A DNA stretch of 64,000 bases from the NCBI GenBank assembly GCA_045647885.1, contig JAZRMX010000022.1, positions 62,001 through 126,000 on the forward strand. The letters are read 5' to 3'. Within the stretch, counting starts at the first letter, position 1, and each line of letters opens with the position of its first letter. This document shows, in pieces, positions 52,284 to 60,261 of the stretch. The DNA is from HGM04593 sp045647885. Lineage in GTDB: Bacteria > Bacteroidota > Bacteroidia > Bacteroidales > Bacteroidaceae. Under the pieces are notes generated by a model that made no database searches, was not told where the DNA came from, and was given only the letters and a program-made list of their open reading frames with translations. The position numbers and the translations under genes were made by a program.

Positions 52284-53321
52284 ATGACAAGAAACATTAA
52301 CGGTATCTATTATACTTTAAACGTTGCCGATGCGACTGCGTCTGTAACAGCCGGTAGCATGCCTTATTCGGGCCGAGTGGTTATCCCGTCTGAAATTGTT
52401 TTCGATGGTCGTGCTTATTCTGTGACCGAGGTTGCCGATGAGGCTTTCAAGGAGTGCTGTTCGTTGGAGGCTGTGGAGTTTGGCGACAGTATAGAGAGTG
52501 TGGGTATAAGTGCTTTTGAGGGTTGTACCTCGCTATCTGCCGTAAAGTTCGGCGAGGAGATGCATATTGTGGGTATGAACGCTTTTAAGGGTTGTACGGC
52601 TCTTGAGGAGGTTATTTTTACTACCAAGGTTATTGTTATAGGGCGTTCGGCTTTTGAGGGCTGCAAGGCATTGCGTAGAGCCTTTCTCCCTGATGCTCTT
52701 ATAAATATTGAGCCCTCTTTGTTCGACGGCTGTTCTTCGTTGGAGTCTGTTTCTGTGGGTGCTTCGGTCGACAGCATTGGCGAGTATGCTTTCTGTGGCT
52801 GCAAGGCTTTGCGTGAGATTGACCTTCCCGAGGGATTGCTCTCTATTGAGGGGTGGGCTTTCCGCGACTGTTCTTCACTTTCGGCAGTCAAACTGCCGCA
52901 GTCGTTGGCGTCGGTAAAAAAAGGCGCTTTCTGGGGCTGTTCCTCGCTTAAGGAGTTTTCTTTGCCTTCGGGGGTGAATATGTTAGACCAAGGTGTGCTT
53001 GCCGGTTGCTCTTCGCTACGTTCAGTTGTTTTGCACGCCGGGGTATTGAGCATAGGTTATGGTGCTTTCTATAATTGTTCATCCATTGAGGTGTTGCACC
53101 TGCCCGAGGCTGTGGTGAATGTGGGCGACCAGGCTTTTCGCAGCTGTTCTTCGCTCAAGGAACTGCACGTTGCTTCTCCTGCGGCTCCTATGTGTTCGGG
53201 CGATATTGCCGATGCCGGTGTTTACTCTTCGACCACGCTTTTTGTTCCGCAAGGTGCTGTTGCCGAGTATGGTTTTGCCCGTGTGTGGGACAGGTTCGGC
53301 AATATTGAAGAGGATAATTAA
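52284..53321 (+). CDS. BspA-like leucine-rich repeat protein
   Basis: A 345-residue protein made of about eleven BspA/TpLRR (LRR_5) repeats of 23 residues, with the recurring pattern IGxxAFxGCxSLxxVxxP (for example VGISAFEGCTSLSAVKFGE). The N-terminal 45 residues (NGIYYTLNVADATASVTAG...) are the usual entry segment of secreted BspA proteins. Here there is no signal peptide and no sorting domain. It starts 10 bases after queA, and I find no better upstream start. BspA relatives bind host or bacterial surfaces; without export signals this one's location is unclear. Confidence 0.88.
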   Translation: MTRNINGIYYTLNVADATASVTAGSMPYSGRVVIPSEIVFDGRAYSVTEVADEAFKECCSLEAVEFGDSIESVGISAFEGCTSLSAVKFGEEMHIVGMNAFKGCTALEEVIFTTKVIVIGRSAFEGCKALRRAFLPDALINIEPSLFDGCSSLESVSVGASVDSIGEYAFCGCKALREIDLPEGLLSIEGWAFRDCSSLSAVKLPQSLASVKKGAFWGCSSLKEFSLPSGVNMLDQGVLAGCSSLRSVVLHAGVLSIGYGAFYNCSSIEVLHLPEAVVNVGDQAFRSCSSLKELHVASPAAPMCSGDIADAGVYSSTTLFVPQGAVAEYGFARVWDRFGNIEEDN

Positions 53322-53369
53322 ACAATTTTTCACAGTGAGGTGTTATCTAATAGTGTAAGACTTAAGATA

Positions 53370-53714
53370 ATGCCTCGCTTTTTTTATATTATATTACTTT
53401 TTTTATTACTGGTTTCCTGTTCTCATTCAGGCGACAGGCCTCTCACTCTTTTGCCGCCCGATGTCTATAGATTCTTTCCTGCCGGAGAAAACCGTTTGCC
53501 GCGGGTCAATGATTTCTTTCCTTCGTACTATAATATAGAACTGGTAGATATTGACTCCCTGCACCCGGTGATGCAGATTACTTATACCTCGCGCAGGCCT
53601 TCTGCCGAAGGTAATCTTTGGGTAGATGCCGTACTGCGTATGGATATAACCACGGAACAACGCACTCAATTGCAGGAACTTCTGCGTGAGGTGGCATTTT
53701 CACCGCACCATTGA
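53370..53714 (+). CDS. Small putative lipoprotein, unknown function
   Basis: A 114-residue protein from the ATG at 53370. The lipoprotein signal MPRFFYIILLFLLLVSCSHS has a clear lipobox (LVSC). The mature part is short, with RPLTLLPPDVYRFFPAGENR, then DIDSLHPVMQITYTSRRP. I do not recognise a family. It follows the LRR gene by 48 bases and may be co-transcribed; no terminator is seen between them. Confidence 0.65.
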   Translation: MPRFFYIILLFLLLVSCSHSGDRPLTLLPPDVYRFFPAGENRLPRVNDFFPSYYNIELVDIDSLHPVMQITYTSRRPSAEGNLWVDAVLRMDITTEQRTQLQELLREVAFSPHH

Positions 53715-53831
53715 TATAGTGCCGGTATAGTAGGTGGGTGTTCTGAAAAACTCCCTCCTGTTATTTTTATATAAAATCTCTCTTGTTCTTCAAAATTGTA
53801 GAAATAAAAACAGATTGTAGTTTTTTTGCAT

Positions 53832-54022
53832 TATATTTGCACAACCTGCAAGGAGAAATATGCAGGTTTTGTAAGCGTTATATTGCTTTTATCTTAAAAT
53901 CAAAATCGCCAATAATTTGACAAGAGGGTAAGAGACAACATTACGCTCGCTCGTTTGTTGCAGAAACCGAGGTGCTTCACAACACCTTGCTGTATACAAT
54001 ACGGCGTGGGTGTTGTTTTTTT
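53832..54022 (+). ncRNA. Candidate non-coding RNA or attenuated leader
   Basis: The 433 bases between 53714 and 54148 have no credible gene. A -7 box TATATTTG (53832-53839) is followed by a hairpin (AACCTGCA 53843-53850 with TGCAGGTT 53861-53868). About 110 unassigned bases follow, and then a strong terminator at 53980-54022. That gives a transcript of about 175 nt, in the size range of 6S-like or other trans-acting RNAs. I cannot match it to a known family, and I see no clear -33 box. The alternative is a long leader of the 54148 gene with an internal attenuator. Bases 53715-53831 hold nothing else I can name. Confidence 0.45.
53980..54022 (+). terminator. Strong intergenic terminator with a competing hairpin
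   Basis: CAACACC (53980-53986) pairs with GGTGTTG (54009-54015). An inner stem GCTGTAT/ATACGGC extends it, and seven T follow. A smaller stem, AGGTG (53970-53974) with CACCT (53983-53987), uses part of the same left arm, so the two structures exclude each other, as in an attenuator. Confidence 0.8.
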
Positions 54023-54147
54023 ATTCATTTCTTGGAGGGCGTTTGGCGATGCCTGATTTTAGATGGAGAAAGACTTGCTCACGCTTTTTCTTTTTCCATC
54101 TGCGATAATGGTATTTACACCAAGTTCAACCCTTAATTTTTTACAAG
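54023..54147 (+). other. Leader region before the 54148 gene
   Basis: It contains a dyad AGATGGA (54061-54067) with TCCATCT (54095-54101) enclosing a T-rich segment. No -7 box of the TAnnTTTG type is evident, so the gene at 54148 may depend on read-through of the upstream terminator. Confidence 0.35.
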
Positions 54148-54489
54148 ATGGAAGACTTCACTACACTTAACGATTTACCCGAGGTTGCAATAATCCTTGG
54201 TTACGATGCTTTGAACAACGAAATGTTGTTGGACTATCGTGAAATCTTTTTGCATACTCCCACTGCGGCAATAGTAGAGATTCTGAATGGAAAGGGGCGT
54301 GAATTTGACGAGTGGCAGATTTCTTATGAGTTCACTTGTACTTTGATGGACAAGACAAAATTGCATTATACAGCCCTTCTGCTTAACTATAATGTGCCGC
54401 TATTTGCCGATAGAGTATATGTAATTAACAAGATTCTGAAAAAAGTGGCAAAATTCTATATTCAATCACAAGTGCAAAAAATGCCGTAG
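54148..54489 (+). CDS. Orphan protein of 113 residues, unknown function
   Basis: I do not recognise a family. The protein is a single cytoplasmic-looking domain, acidic at the start (MEDFTTLNDLPEVAIILGYD), and mixed alpha/beta (EIFLHTPTAAIVEIL, EFTCTLMDKTKLHYTALLL). It ends in a basic amphipathic helix (YVINKILKKVAKFYIQS) that could touch membrane or nucleic acid. No Cys pair or catalytic motif stands out. It lies after the 53.8-54.0 kb terminator and before the DUF2027-Smr gene, 60 bases away. Confidence 0.62.
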   Translation: MEDFTTLNDLPEVAIILGYDALNNEMLLDYREIFLHTPTAAIVEILNGKGREFDEWQISYEFTCTLMDKTKLHYTALLLNYNVPLFADRVYVINKILKKVAKFYIQSQVQKMP

Positions 54490-54549
54490 GGCTTAATAGG
54501 ATAGTTCCTCGCTTTTTTGTAATTTCGCGCTTGAAGAAAAAAGAGAAAT

Positions 54550-55641
54550 ATGAAAATAGGAGATAAAGTACGTTTTATATATGAACGCGGTGGCGGTGTG
54601 GTAACCGGCTTCCGCGGAAAGGATATTGTGCTTGTTGAGGGCGAGGATGGTTTTGAGATTCCGATGCAGATACGTGAGTGTGTAGCTGTGGAGACCAACG
54701 AGTATAATTTTGAGAAGAAGACCAAGGCGCAGAAGGAAAAAGAGGAGGAGGTAAAGAGGCGTTCACAGCCTGTGTCGGCTGCGAAACAGGAACCCGAAGA
54801 GGAGTTTGAGCCTGTGGTTTCGTACCGCCCAAAGGAGCGCCCCGAGGGGGAGCATCTTAATGTGTTGCTTGCCTTCCTGCCTATGGAAGAAAAATCTCTG
54901 TCGAACACCCGTTTCGAGGCTTATTTGATAAACGACAGTAATTATCGCATCTATTATACTTATCTTTCGGCATCGGGGCGTAGCTGGCAGATGCGTTCGA
55001 CAGGAGTAATTGAACCTAACTCTAAAATATTTATGGAGGAGTTCGGTCGCGAGGAGCTTAATGATATGGAGCGCGTGTGCGTGCAGTTGCTTCCTCATAA
55101 GGAGAAGAAACCTTATGCACTGAAGCCTGCGATGAGTGTGGAGCGTCGTATCGACACTGTCAAGTTCTATAAGTTGCATCTGTTCCGCGAGAATCCTTAT
55201 TTTGATGAGGGTGCGCTTATTTATGATATTGTTACCGACGACAAGCCTGTGAAGGAGGTTTTTACCGACGCGGCAGAGTTACAGAAGGCTATTCTGGAGA
55301 AGAAAAAAGCCGATGCTCCCAAACCTGCGCAGCCCACGGCAAAGCCTATAAAGGGCAGTGATATCCTTGAGGTGGACTTGCATATTGATGAACTCCTTGA
55401 CAGCACTGCCGGTATGAATAATTTTGAGATTCTAAACTATCAGCTCGATGTTGTGCGCAAGACAATTGAGGAGAATATCAAGCATAAAGGGCAGCGCATT
55501 GTCTTTATTCACGGAAAGGGTGAGGGTGTGTTGCGTAATGCAATATATCAGGAATTGCGCCGTAAATATCCTCGCTGTATCTCTCAGGATGCTTCGTTCC
55601 AGAAGTATGGATTCGGTGCAACTATGGTGATAATTAAATAG
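54550..55641 (+). CDS. DUF2027 / Smr-domain protein
   Basis: A 363-residue protein. The first ~65 residues form a small beta domain (MKIGDKVRFIYERGGGVVTG, KDIVLVEGEDGFEIPM), followed by a Lys/Glu-rich linker. Residues ~95-240 are the DUF2027 core (LNVLLAFLPMEEKSL, FEAYLINDSNYRIYY). The C-terminal ~85 residues are an Smr domain with LEVDLHIDELL (~275) and RIVFIHGKGEGVLRNAI (~318), as in MutS2, where it cuts or binds nucleic acid, including stalled-ribosome mRNA. The full role of the Bacteroidetes-specific fusion is unknown. Confidence 0.9.
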   Translation: MKIGDKVRFIYERGGGVVTGFRGKDIVLVEGEDGFEIPMQIRECVAVETNEYNFEKKTKAQKEKEEEVKRRSQPVSAAKQEPEEEFEPVVSYRPKERPEGEHLNVLLAFLPMEEKSLSNTRFEAYLINDSNYRIYYTYLSASGRSWQMRSTGVIEPNSKIFMEEFGREELNDMERVCVQLLPHKEKKPYALKPAMSVERRIDTVKFYKLHLFRENPYFDEGALIYDIVTDDKPVKEVFTDAAELQKAILEKKKADAPKPAQPTAKPIKGSDILEVDLHIDELLDSTAGMNNFEILNYQLDVVRKTIEENIKHKGQRIVFIHGKGEGVLRNAIYQELRRKYPRCISQDASFQKYGFGATMVIIK

Positions 55642-55662
55642 TGAATATCTTGTATAGGTATA

Positions 55663-55693
55663 AGAGAGGGTGACATCAAAAGTCACCCTCTCT
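55663..55693. terminator. Bidirectional terminator between the Smr gene and comF
   Basis: AGAGAGGGTGAC (55663-55674) pairs perfectly with GTCACCCTCTCT (55682-55693) around a 7-base loop. It lies between two converging genes. The stem resembles the palindrome at 12304-12335. Confidence 0.85.
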
Positions 55694-55703
55694 GTATTAT
55701 ATA

Positions 55704-56393
55704 TTATATCTCGTTAAATGAATATGCAAGCGTAAAAAGGCTTATCTTCGTTTCGGGCAGTGCGGTTATACTCTTTGCACAGGCGGCAATAGTAGCACCG
55801 GTAGTCATTACGTCATCGACAAGTAGAATGTGTTTGCCTTGGAGTGCCTCGGGGGTGGTTACTGCAAATATTCCCTCTACGTTTTTCCAACGCTCGTCGC
55901 GATTCTTGTGGGTCTGTGTTTCGTTTGCTACGGTGCGGGTTACTCCTTTCTTTATAACCGGTACTCCGCTTATGCGCGAGAGGCCGCGAGCAATGTAGTC
56001 GCATTGGTTATAACCACGCTTGCGTAGTTTCTTTTTTGAGAGTGGTAGGGGTACAATAATATCTATACCTTCGAAAAATCCCTGTTCGGCAAGTTCTGTG
56101 GCTGCGGCTGCTGCGAGTCTTTCGGCAACCTCGGGGTGGTTTTTGTATTTTATAAGGTGGAGCAGGTTGTTGTAGGGTGAGCCTTTGCGGTAGTATATGT
56201 ACGACGATGCTTTCTCCACGGGTATTATGCCCCAGAAGAGTTTTTCAATCTCTTTGGCGTGTATGGGTTCTACGCGTGGCAACTGGTAAAGACAGTTGAG
56301 GCAGAGGTCTTTCTCGCTGCTTGAGAGTATGCTGCCGCACACGGCGCAGTATCGGGGGAGTATTATGTCGAGCAGGTCAGAAATCCATTTCAT
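55704..56393 (-). CDS. comF: ComF-family phosphoribosyltransferase-like protein
   Basis: A 229-residue protein with the N-terminal zinc-ribbon cysteines (LPRYCAVCGSILSSSEKDLC, continuing with LNC). A phosphoribosyltransferase fold ends in the PRPP-binding motif ILLVDDVMTTGATIAACA (~186-203). Typical GVTRTVANETQTHKNRDERW precedes it. ComF homologues are needed for DNA uptake in naturally competent bacteria, but they are widespread and their chemistry is unclear. The start overlaps the end of recX by 17 bases. Confidence 0.9.
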   Translation of the reverse strand: MKWISDLLDIILPRYCAVCGSILSSSEKDLCLNCLYQLPRVEPIHAKEIEKLFWGIIPVEKASSYIYYRKGSPYNNLLHLIKYKNHPEVAERLAAAAATELAEQGFFEGIDIIVPLPLSKKKLRKRGYNQCDYIARGLSRISGVPVIKKGVTRTVANETQTHKNRDERWKNVEGIFAVTTPEALQGKHILLVDDVMTTGATIAACAKSITALPETKISLFTLAYSFNEI

Positions 56394-56853
56394 AGCTGTC
56401 GCATTTTATTATTTTCAGAATGTTTCCGGGCTCAAAGCCGCGCGATGCAGCGAAGCGTATAAGCTTCTGCTTTGTGGCGTAGTCTTCTTTCCCCTTTAAT
56501 TCTTTATGTTTTATGGAGATTACATCGCGCAATACTTGTGTGTACTCTTCTTCGTCAATCTGCTCTATCGCCTCTTTAATAAGTTCTTGCGGGAGGCGTT
56601 TGTCGCGTAGTGCAGCAGTAATCTTTATTCTTCCCCAACGGTTAAAGCGTAACTTGTCGTTTACAAAGGCGCGACAGTAGCGCCCTTCGTTAATGAACCC
56701 CTCGCTCTGCAAGCGTTCTATGATTTTTTTATGTTCGGTAGGGAGTATGCCCCACGCTGTGAGTTTTGTACTCACCTCGTTTATGCAACGCTCGCACAGG
56801 GTGCAGTAAGCGGCTGCTTTGTTGAGGGCTTCGGCTGGGGATAGGTGGCGCAT
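56377..56853 (-). CDS. recX: Regulatory protein RecX
   Basis: A 158-residue protein made of three-helix repeats typical of RecX (KAAAYCTLCERCINEVSTKL, FINEGRYCRAFVNDKLRF, WGRIKITAALRDKRLPQELI). RecX binds the RecA filament and limits its activity. The paired Cys at CTLCERC is seen in many Bacteroidetes members. It is co-transcribed with comF and is convergent with the Smr gene. Confidence 0.9.
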   Translation of the reverse strand: MRHLSPAEALNKAAAYCTLCERCINEVSTKLTAWGILPTEHKKIIERLQSEGFINEGRYCRAFVNDKLRFNRWGRIKITAALRDKRLPQELIKEAIEQIDEEEYTQVLRDVISIKHKELKGKEDYATKQKLIRFAASRGFEPGNILKIIKCDSYEMDF

Positions 56854-57011
56854 GGTATTTTATAGTGGATGCTTCTTTTTCTAAAAAATATTTTATCTTT
56901 GCGTAGGATAGGCTGCACTTGCTGTAAAATCCATTTAAAGCAAACTTTGTGTATCTTGCTTGTTTGTACTATCAATTTGTAATTGACAATATTAATATTT
57001 ATTTTGTTATT

Positions 57012-57329
57012 ATGGAAAATATAGAAACTAAAAAGTGTATTCCTTTTACTTTTGCATCGACAGGTTATGGAGCGTTGAACGTTTTTAGTAAAATTTTATT
57101 TGTATTGTTTGTGATTGCGTTAATTGTTCCTGTAATATCTTTCATTGTTGCTTTTCAAAGTGATGACGCAATTGGCCTTGTCTCGTTGCTCACAATGGGT
57201 TATTCCTTATCCATTGCATTTGTTCTTTACTTGCAGGTGATAATGTTGAATGTGCTTAAAACTATTCTTCATACTCATATTTTGCATCGTGCCGTTTTGG
57301 AGGATAAGTATGATTTTGTAGAGGATTAG
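57012..57329 (+). CDS. Small membrane protein, unknown function
   Basis: A 105-residue protein from the ATG at 57012 (MENIETKKCIPFTFASTG). It has two or three hydrophobic segments (ILFVLFVIALIVPVISFIV and LTMGYSLSIAFVLYLQVIML). I do not recognise a family. A good -7 box TATCTTTG lies at 56894-56901, giving a leader of about 100 bases. Its stop codon overlaps the stop codon of the converging prmC gene, so there is no terminator space between them. Confidence 0.65.
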   Translation: MENIETKKCIPFTFASTGYGALNVFSKILFVLFVIALIVPVISFIVAFQSDDAIGLVSLLTMGYSLSIAFVLYLQVIMLNVLKTILHTHILHRAVLEDKYDFVED

Positions 57330-58162
57330 GCTTTCTCTCCACTTACCATTCGGTCGTTGCCGGCAAGGTCTTTACGCAGGGTTATATTATGGTAACCCAA
57401 CCGGCTCAACATTTCTACCGTTTCGGTTCCGTGGGCGCGGTTTATCTCAAAAAAGAGCTTGCCGCCGGGGGTGAGCATCTTTTGTGCTTTTTCTGCTATT
57501 GTGCGGTAGAATAACAAGGGGTCGTTGTCGGGAACAAAAAGGGCGAGATGGGGTTCCCACAGAAGAACATTATCCTCCATCTCTTTTTTCTCAACCTCTT
57601 TAATGTATGGTGGGTTGCTCACTATTATGTCGTAGCTCTCATCAGTGGGTTCGTAGGTGAGTATGTCGCGCTCCTCAAAAAGAACATTGCTGCCGTTGGC
57701 TGTGCTGTTCTTCTGCGCTACGGCAAGGGCTTGTGTGGAAATATCCCACGCTGTTATTCGCGCTTGTGGCATCATTGTGGCAAGGCTCACGGCGATACAT
57801 CCGCTGCCGGTGCCAATGTCGAGAATGCTCTTTGCCGTGTGTGATTCTTCTGTTATCCACTCTATGAGTTCGCTGGTTTCGGGGCGGGGTATTAGCACCG
57901 CCGGGGTTACGGCGAAACGTAGGCCGCAGAAGTCGCTATAGCCGAGGATGTATTGTATGGGCTCTTTTTGTTTGAGTCTTTCCAAGGCATCGGTTACCTT
58001 TTCTTCCTCCTCGGGAGTGAGGGTTACGGGTTCCTTAAGGAGGTAATTGGTTTGCGAGATATTGAGCAGCTCCGTGGCTATAATGCGCGATAGCGCGCTC
58101 ACTTCACTTTGTGTGTAGAGCGCGCCTATTGCGTCGTTTATTTTTTTCAGGAGTTGCTTCAT
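57326..58162 (-). CDS. prmC: Peptide chain release factor N5-glutamine methyltransferase
   Basis: A 278-residue enzyme (HemK/PrmC) that methylates the Gln of the GGQ motif in release factors RF1 and RF2. The N-terminal helical domain is followed by PIQYILGYSDFCGLRFAV, VLIPRPETSELIEWI (~93), the SAM loop ILDIGTGSGCIAVSLA (~114), and the catalytic NPPY in IIVSNPPYIKEVE (~185). It lies 7 bases downstream of the HAD gene in the same direction. Confidence 0.96.
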   Translation of the reverse strand: MKQLLKKINDAIGALYTQSEVSALSRIIATELLNISQTNYLLKEPVTLTPEEEEKVTDALERLKQKEPIQYILGYSDFCGLRFAVTPAVLIPRPETSELIEWITEESHTAKSILDIGTGSGCIAVSLATMMPQARITAWDISTQALAVAQKNSTANGSNVLFEERDILTYEPTDESYDIIVSNPPYIKEVEKKEMEDNVLLWEPHLALFVPDNDPLLFYRTIAEKAQKMLTPGGKLFFEINRAHGTETVEMLSRLGYHNITLRKDLAGNDRMVSGEKA

Positions 58163-58169
58163 ATTGCTT

Positions 58170-58901
58170 TTATGCTTTAAGTGCTGCGAGAAGGTTGTCC
58201 CAGTCGTTATTGATTGCCTCTACCGAGCGGAACACCATATTTGCACCGGCATCGTAGAGCACTTGTGGGTTAAGCGGCCCTGTATTTGCAGCTATGGTAA
58301 AGAGCCCGGCTGCCACTCCGGCGGTTACTCCTAAGGGGGCGTTTTCTACCACGATTGCCTCGTTGGGGGCAAAGCCTCCTTTCTCGAGTGCGAGAAGGTA
58401 AGGGTCGGGGTGGGGTTTGCCACGTTTCACATTGAAACTGGTTACTATGTGGTTCTCGTCGAAGAGGTCGGGGAAGTGGCTCTGTATACGATTGAGCAGA
58501 GTGGGGGTTCCCGAGCCTGTTACAATCATTGGTGTGAGGCCGCTTGCCTTTACCTTTGTCACAAGCTCCAGTGCGCCTTGCATACGGGGTGTAGGGGGGT
58601 ATGTGGCAAAGATGTCGCATTTTGTCTGGCACAGCTCGTCGATAAGCTCCTGTGTGGCTGGCTTGCCGAATTGTGCGAGGCTTGCGGTGTTTATGGTGTC
58701 GGCACCGGTGCGGCCTTCGTTCATATAAACATCCTCTTCGCTGAAGTTGAAGCCTGCATCGCTCATAACCTTTGACCAGGCTTTTGCGTGGTAGGGCATT
58801 GAGTCGAAGAGCACTCCGTCCATATCAAACAATATGGCACGCAACTGCAAGGGTTTGCCTTGCAGTTGCGTGTATTGGTCTATAATCTCTTTGTAATTCA
58901 T
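58170..58901 (-). CDS. HAD-family hydrolase, beta-phosphoglucomutase-like
   Basis: A 243-residue phosphatase or mutase. The HAD motifs are LFDMDGVLFDSMPYHAKAW (~24, nucleophile and acid Asp), MIVTGSGTPTLL (Ser/Thr motif, ~134), the Lys in VKRGKPHPDPYLLALEKGG, and AIVVENAPLGVTAG (acidic motif, ~196). The cap-domain position matches subfamily I (PgmB/Gph-like). Substrate is unknown, probably a sugar phosphate. The stop of pgi overlaps its start by one base, suggesting tight coupling. Confidence 0.88.
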   Translation of the reverse strand: MNYKEIIDQYTQLQGKPLQLRAILFDMDGVLFDSMPYHAKAWSKVMSDAGFNFSEEDVYMNEGRTGADTINTASLAQFGKPATQELIDELCQTKCDIFATYPPTPRMQGALELVTKVKASGLTPMIVTGSGTPTLLNRIQSHFPDLFDENHIVTSFNVKRGKPHPDPYLLALEKGGFAPNEAIVVENAPLGVTAGVAAGLFTIAANTGPLNPQVLYDAGANMVFRSVEAINNDWDNLLAALKA

Positions 58902-60244
58902 TAGAGTCTTGCGCGTATAGCTTTGCTCTCCTCCTCGTAACCGGGTTTGTCGAGCAGAGCGAACATATTCTTCTTGTATGCCTCAACACCGGGCTGGTTG
59001 AAGGGATTTACACCCAAAACGTAGCCGCTGATACCGCAACCAATCTCGAAGAAGTAGATGAGCTGGCCAATGTAGTAAGCATTGAGCTCGGGGATGCTGA
59101 TGCGGATGTTGGGCACGCCACCATCTACGTGAGCGAGCTGTGTACCGAGTTCTGCCATCTTGTTTACCTCGTCTACGTGTTTGCCGGCAAGGAAGTTAAG
59201 ACCGTCGAGGTTCTCCTCGTCGGCGGGTACGATGAGTGAGCTATTGGGCTTCTCGATAGAGAGCACTGTCTCGAAGATTGTGCGCTCACCCTCCTGAATC
59301 CACTGTCCCATTGAGTGAAGGTCGGTTGTGAAGTCTACCGATGCGGGGAAGATACCTTTGTTCTCCTTACCCTCGCTCTCGCCGTAGAGCTGTTTCCACC
59401 ACTCCGATGTGAAGTGGAGCTTGGGCTGGTAGTTTACGAGAATTTCAATCTTCTTGCCACGTGCGTAGAGTGCGTTACGTGTAGCTGCGTACATTGCTGC
59501 GATGTTCTCCTCGAAGGGTACTGCGGGTGAACAAGCAACCTCCATATCCTGTGCGCCCTTAACGAGTGCCTCGATGTCGAAGCCTGCAACTGCGATGGGG
59601 AGAAGACCTACGGGAGTGAGTACCGAGAAGCGACCACCCACGTTGTCGGGGATGATGAAGCTCTTGTAACCCTCTTTGTCGGCTGTGATGCGTGCTGCAC
59701 CCTTAACAGCGTCGGTAATGGCAACGATTACTTTGCTTGCCATCTCCTTGCCACGCTGCTCCTCGCACTGCTTCTTAAGAAGGCGGAAAGCGAGAGCGGT
59801 CTCGGTTGTTGTACCCGATTTTGAGATGTTGATAACACCGAATTTCTTGTCGGCAAGGAAGGCTGTGAGCTCGCTCAAGTAGTCCTCGCTGATGTTGTGT
59901 CCTGCGAAGATTACGCGGGGGTTGCTCTTGTCGCCAATCATTGCAGCGAAGTTGTTGCTCAATGCCTCGATAACCGCGCGTGCGCCGAGGTAGCTACCAC
60001 CGATACCTGCAACCACTACAACCTCGCAGTTGTTGCGAAGAGTCTCGGCTGTTGCCTTGATTTCCTCGATGAACTCTTTTGTTGTAGCCGAGGGGAGGTG
60101 CAACCAACCAAGGAAGTCGTTACCGGGCAAAGTACCGTTCTCGAGAGCTTCCTGTGCCTTTTTTACCTGGGGCTCGAGTGCCAAAATATCCTCTTTTGTT
60201 ACAAAGCCTGTTACTTTGTCTATGTTCAATTTAATATTTTCCAT
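58901..60244 (-). CDS. pgi: Glucose-6-phosphate isomerase
   Basis: A 447-residue glycolytic isomerase of the shorter bacterial form. Family signatures are VVVAGIGGSYLGARAVIEAL (~78-97), FGVINISKSGTTTETALAFR (phosphosugar-binding, ~134-153), DNVGGRFSVLTPVGLLPIAV (~199-218), and GISGYVLGVNPFNQPGVEAY near the C-terminus. Strong codon bias (GAG, AAG, CGT/CGC) shows high expression. It follows gpsA by 17 bases. Confidence 0.97.
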   Translation of the reverse strand: MENIKLNIDKVTGFVTKEDILALEPQVKKAQEALENGTLPGNDFLGWLHLPSATTKEFIEEIKATAETLRNNCEVVVVAGIGGSYLGARAVIEALSNNFAAMIGDKSNPRVIFAGHNISEDYLSELTAFLADKKFGVINISKSGTTTETALAFRLLKKQCEEQRGKEMASKVIVAITDAVKGAARITADKEGYKSFIIPDNVGGRFSVLTPVGLLPIAVAGFDIEALVKGAQDMEVACSPAVPFEENIAAMYAATRNALYARGKKIEILVNYQPKLHFTSEWWKQLYGESEGKENKGIFPASVDFTTDLHSMGQWIQEGERTIFETVLSIEKPNSSLIVPADEENLDGLNFLAGKHVDEVNKMAELGTQLAHVDGGVPNIRISIPELNAYYIGQLIYFFEIGCGISGYVLGVNPFNQPGVEAYKKNMFALLDKPGYEEESKAIRARL

Positions 60245-60261
60245 TGTTTTTTGTATGTTTT

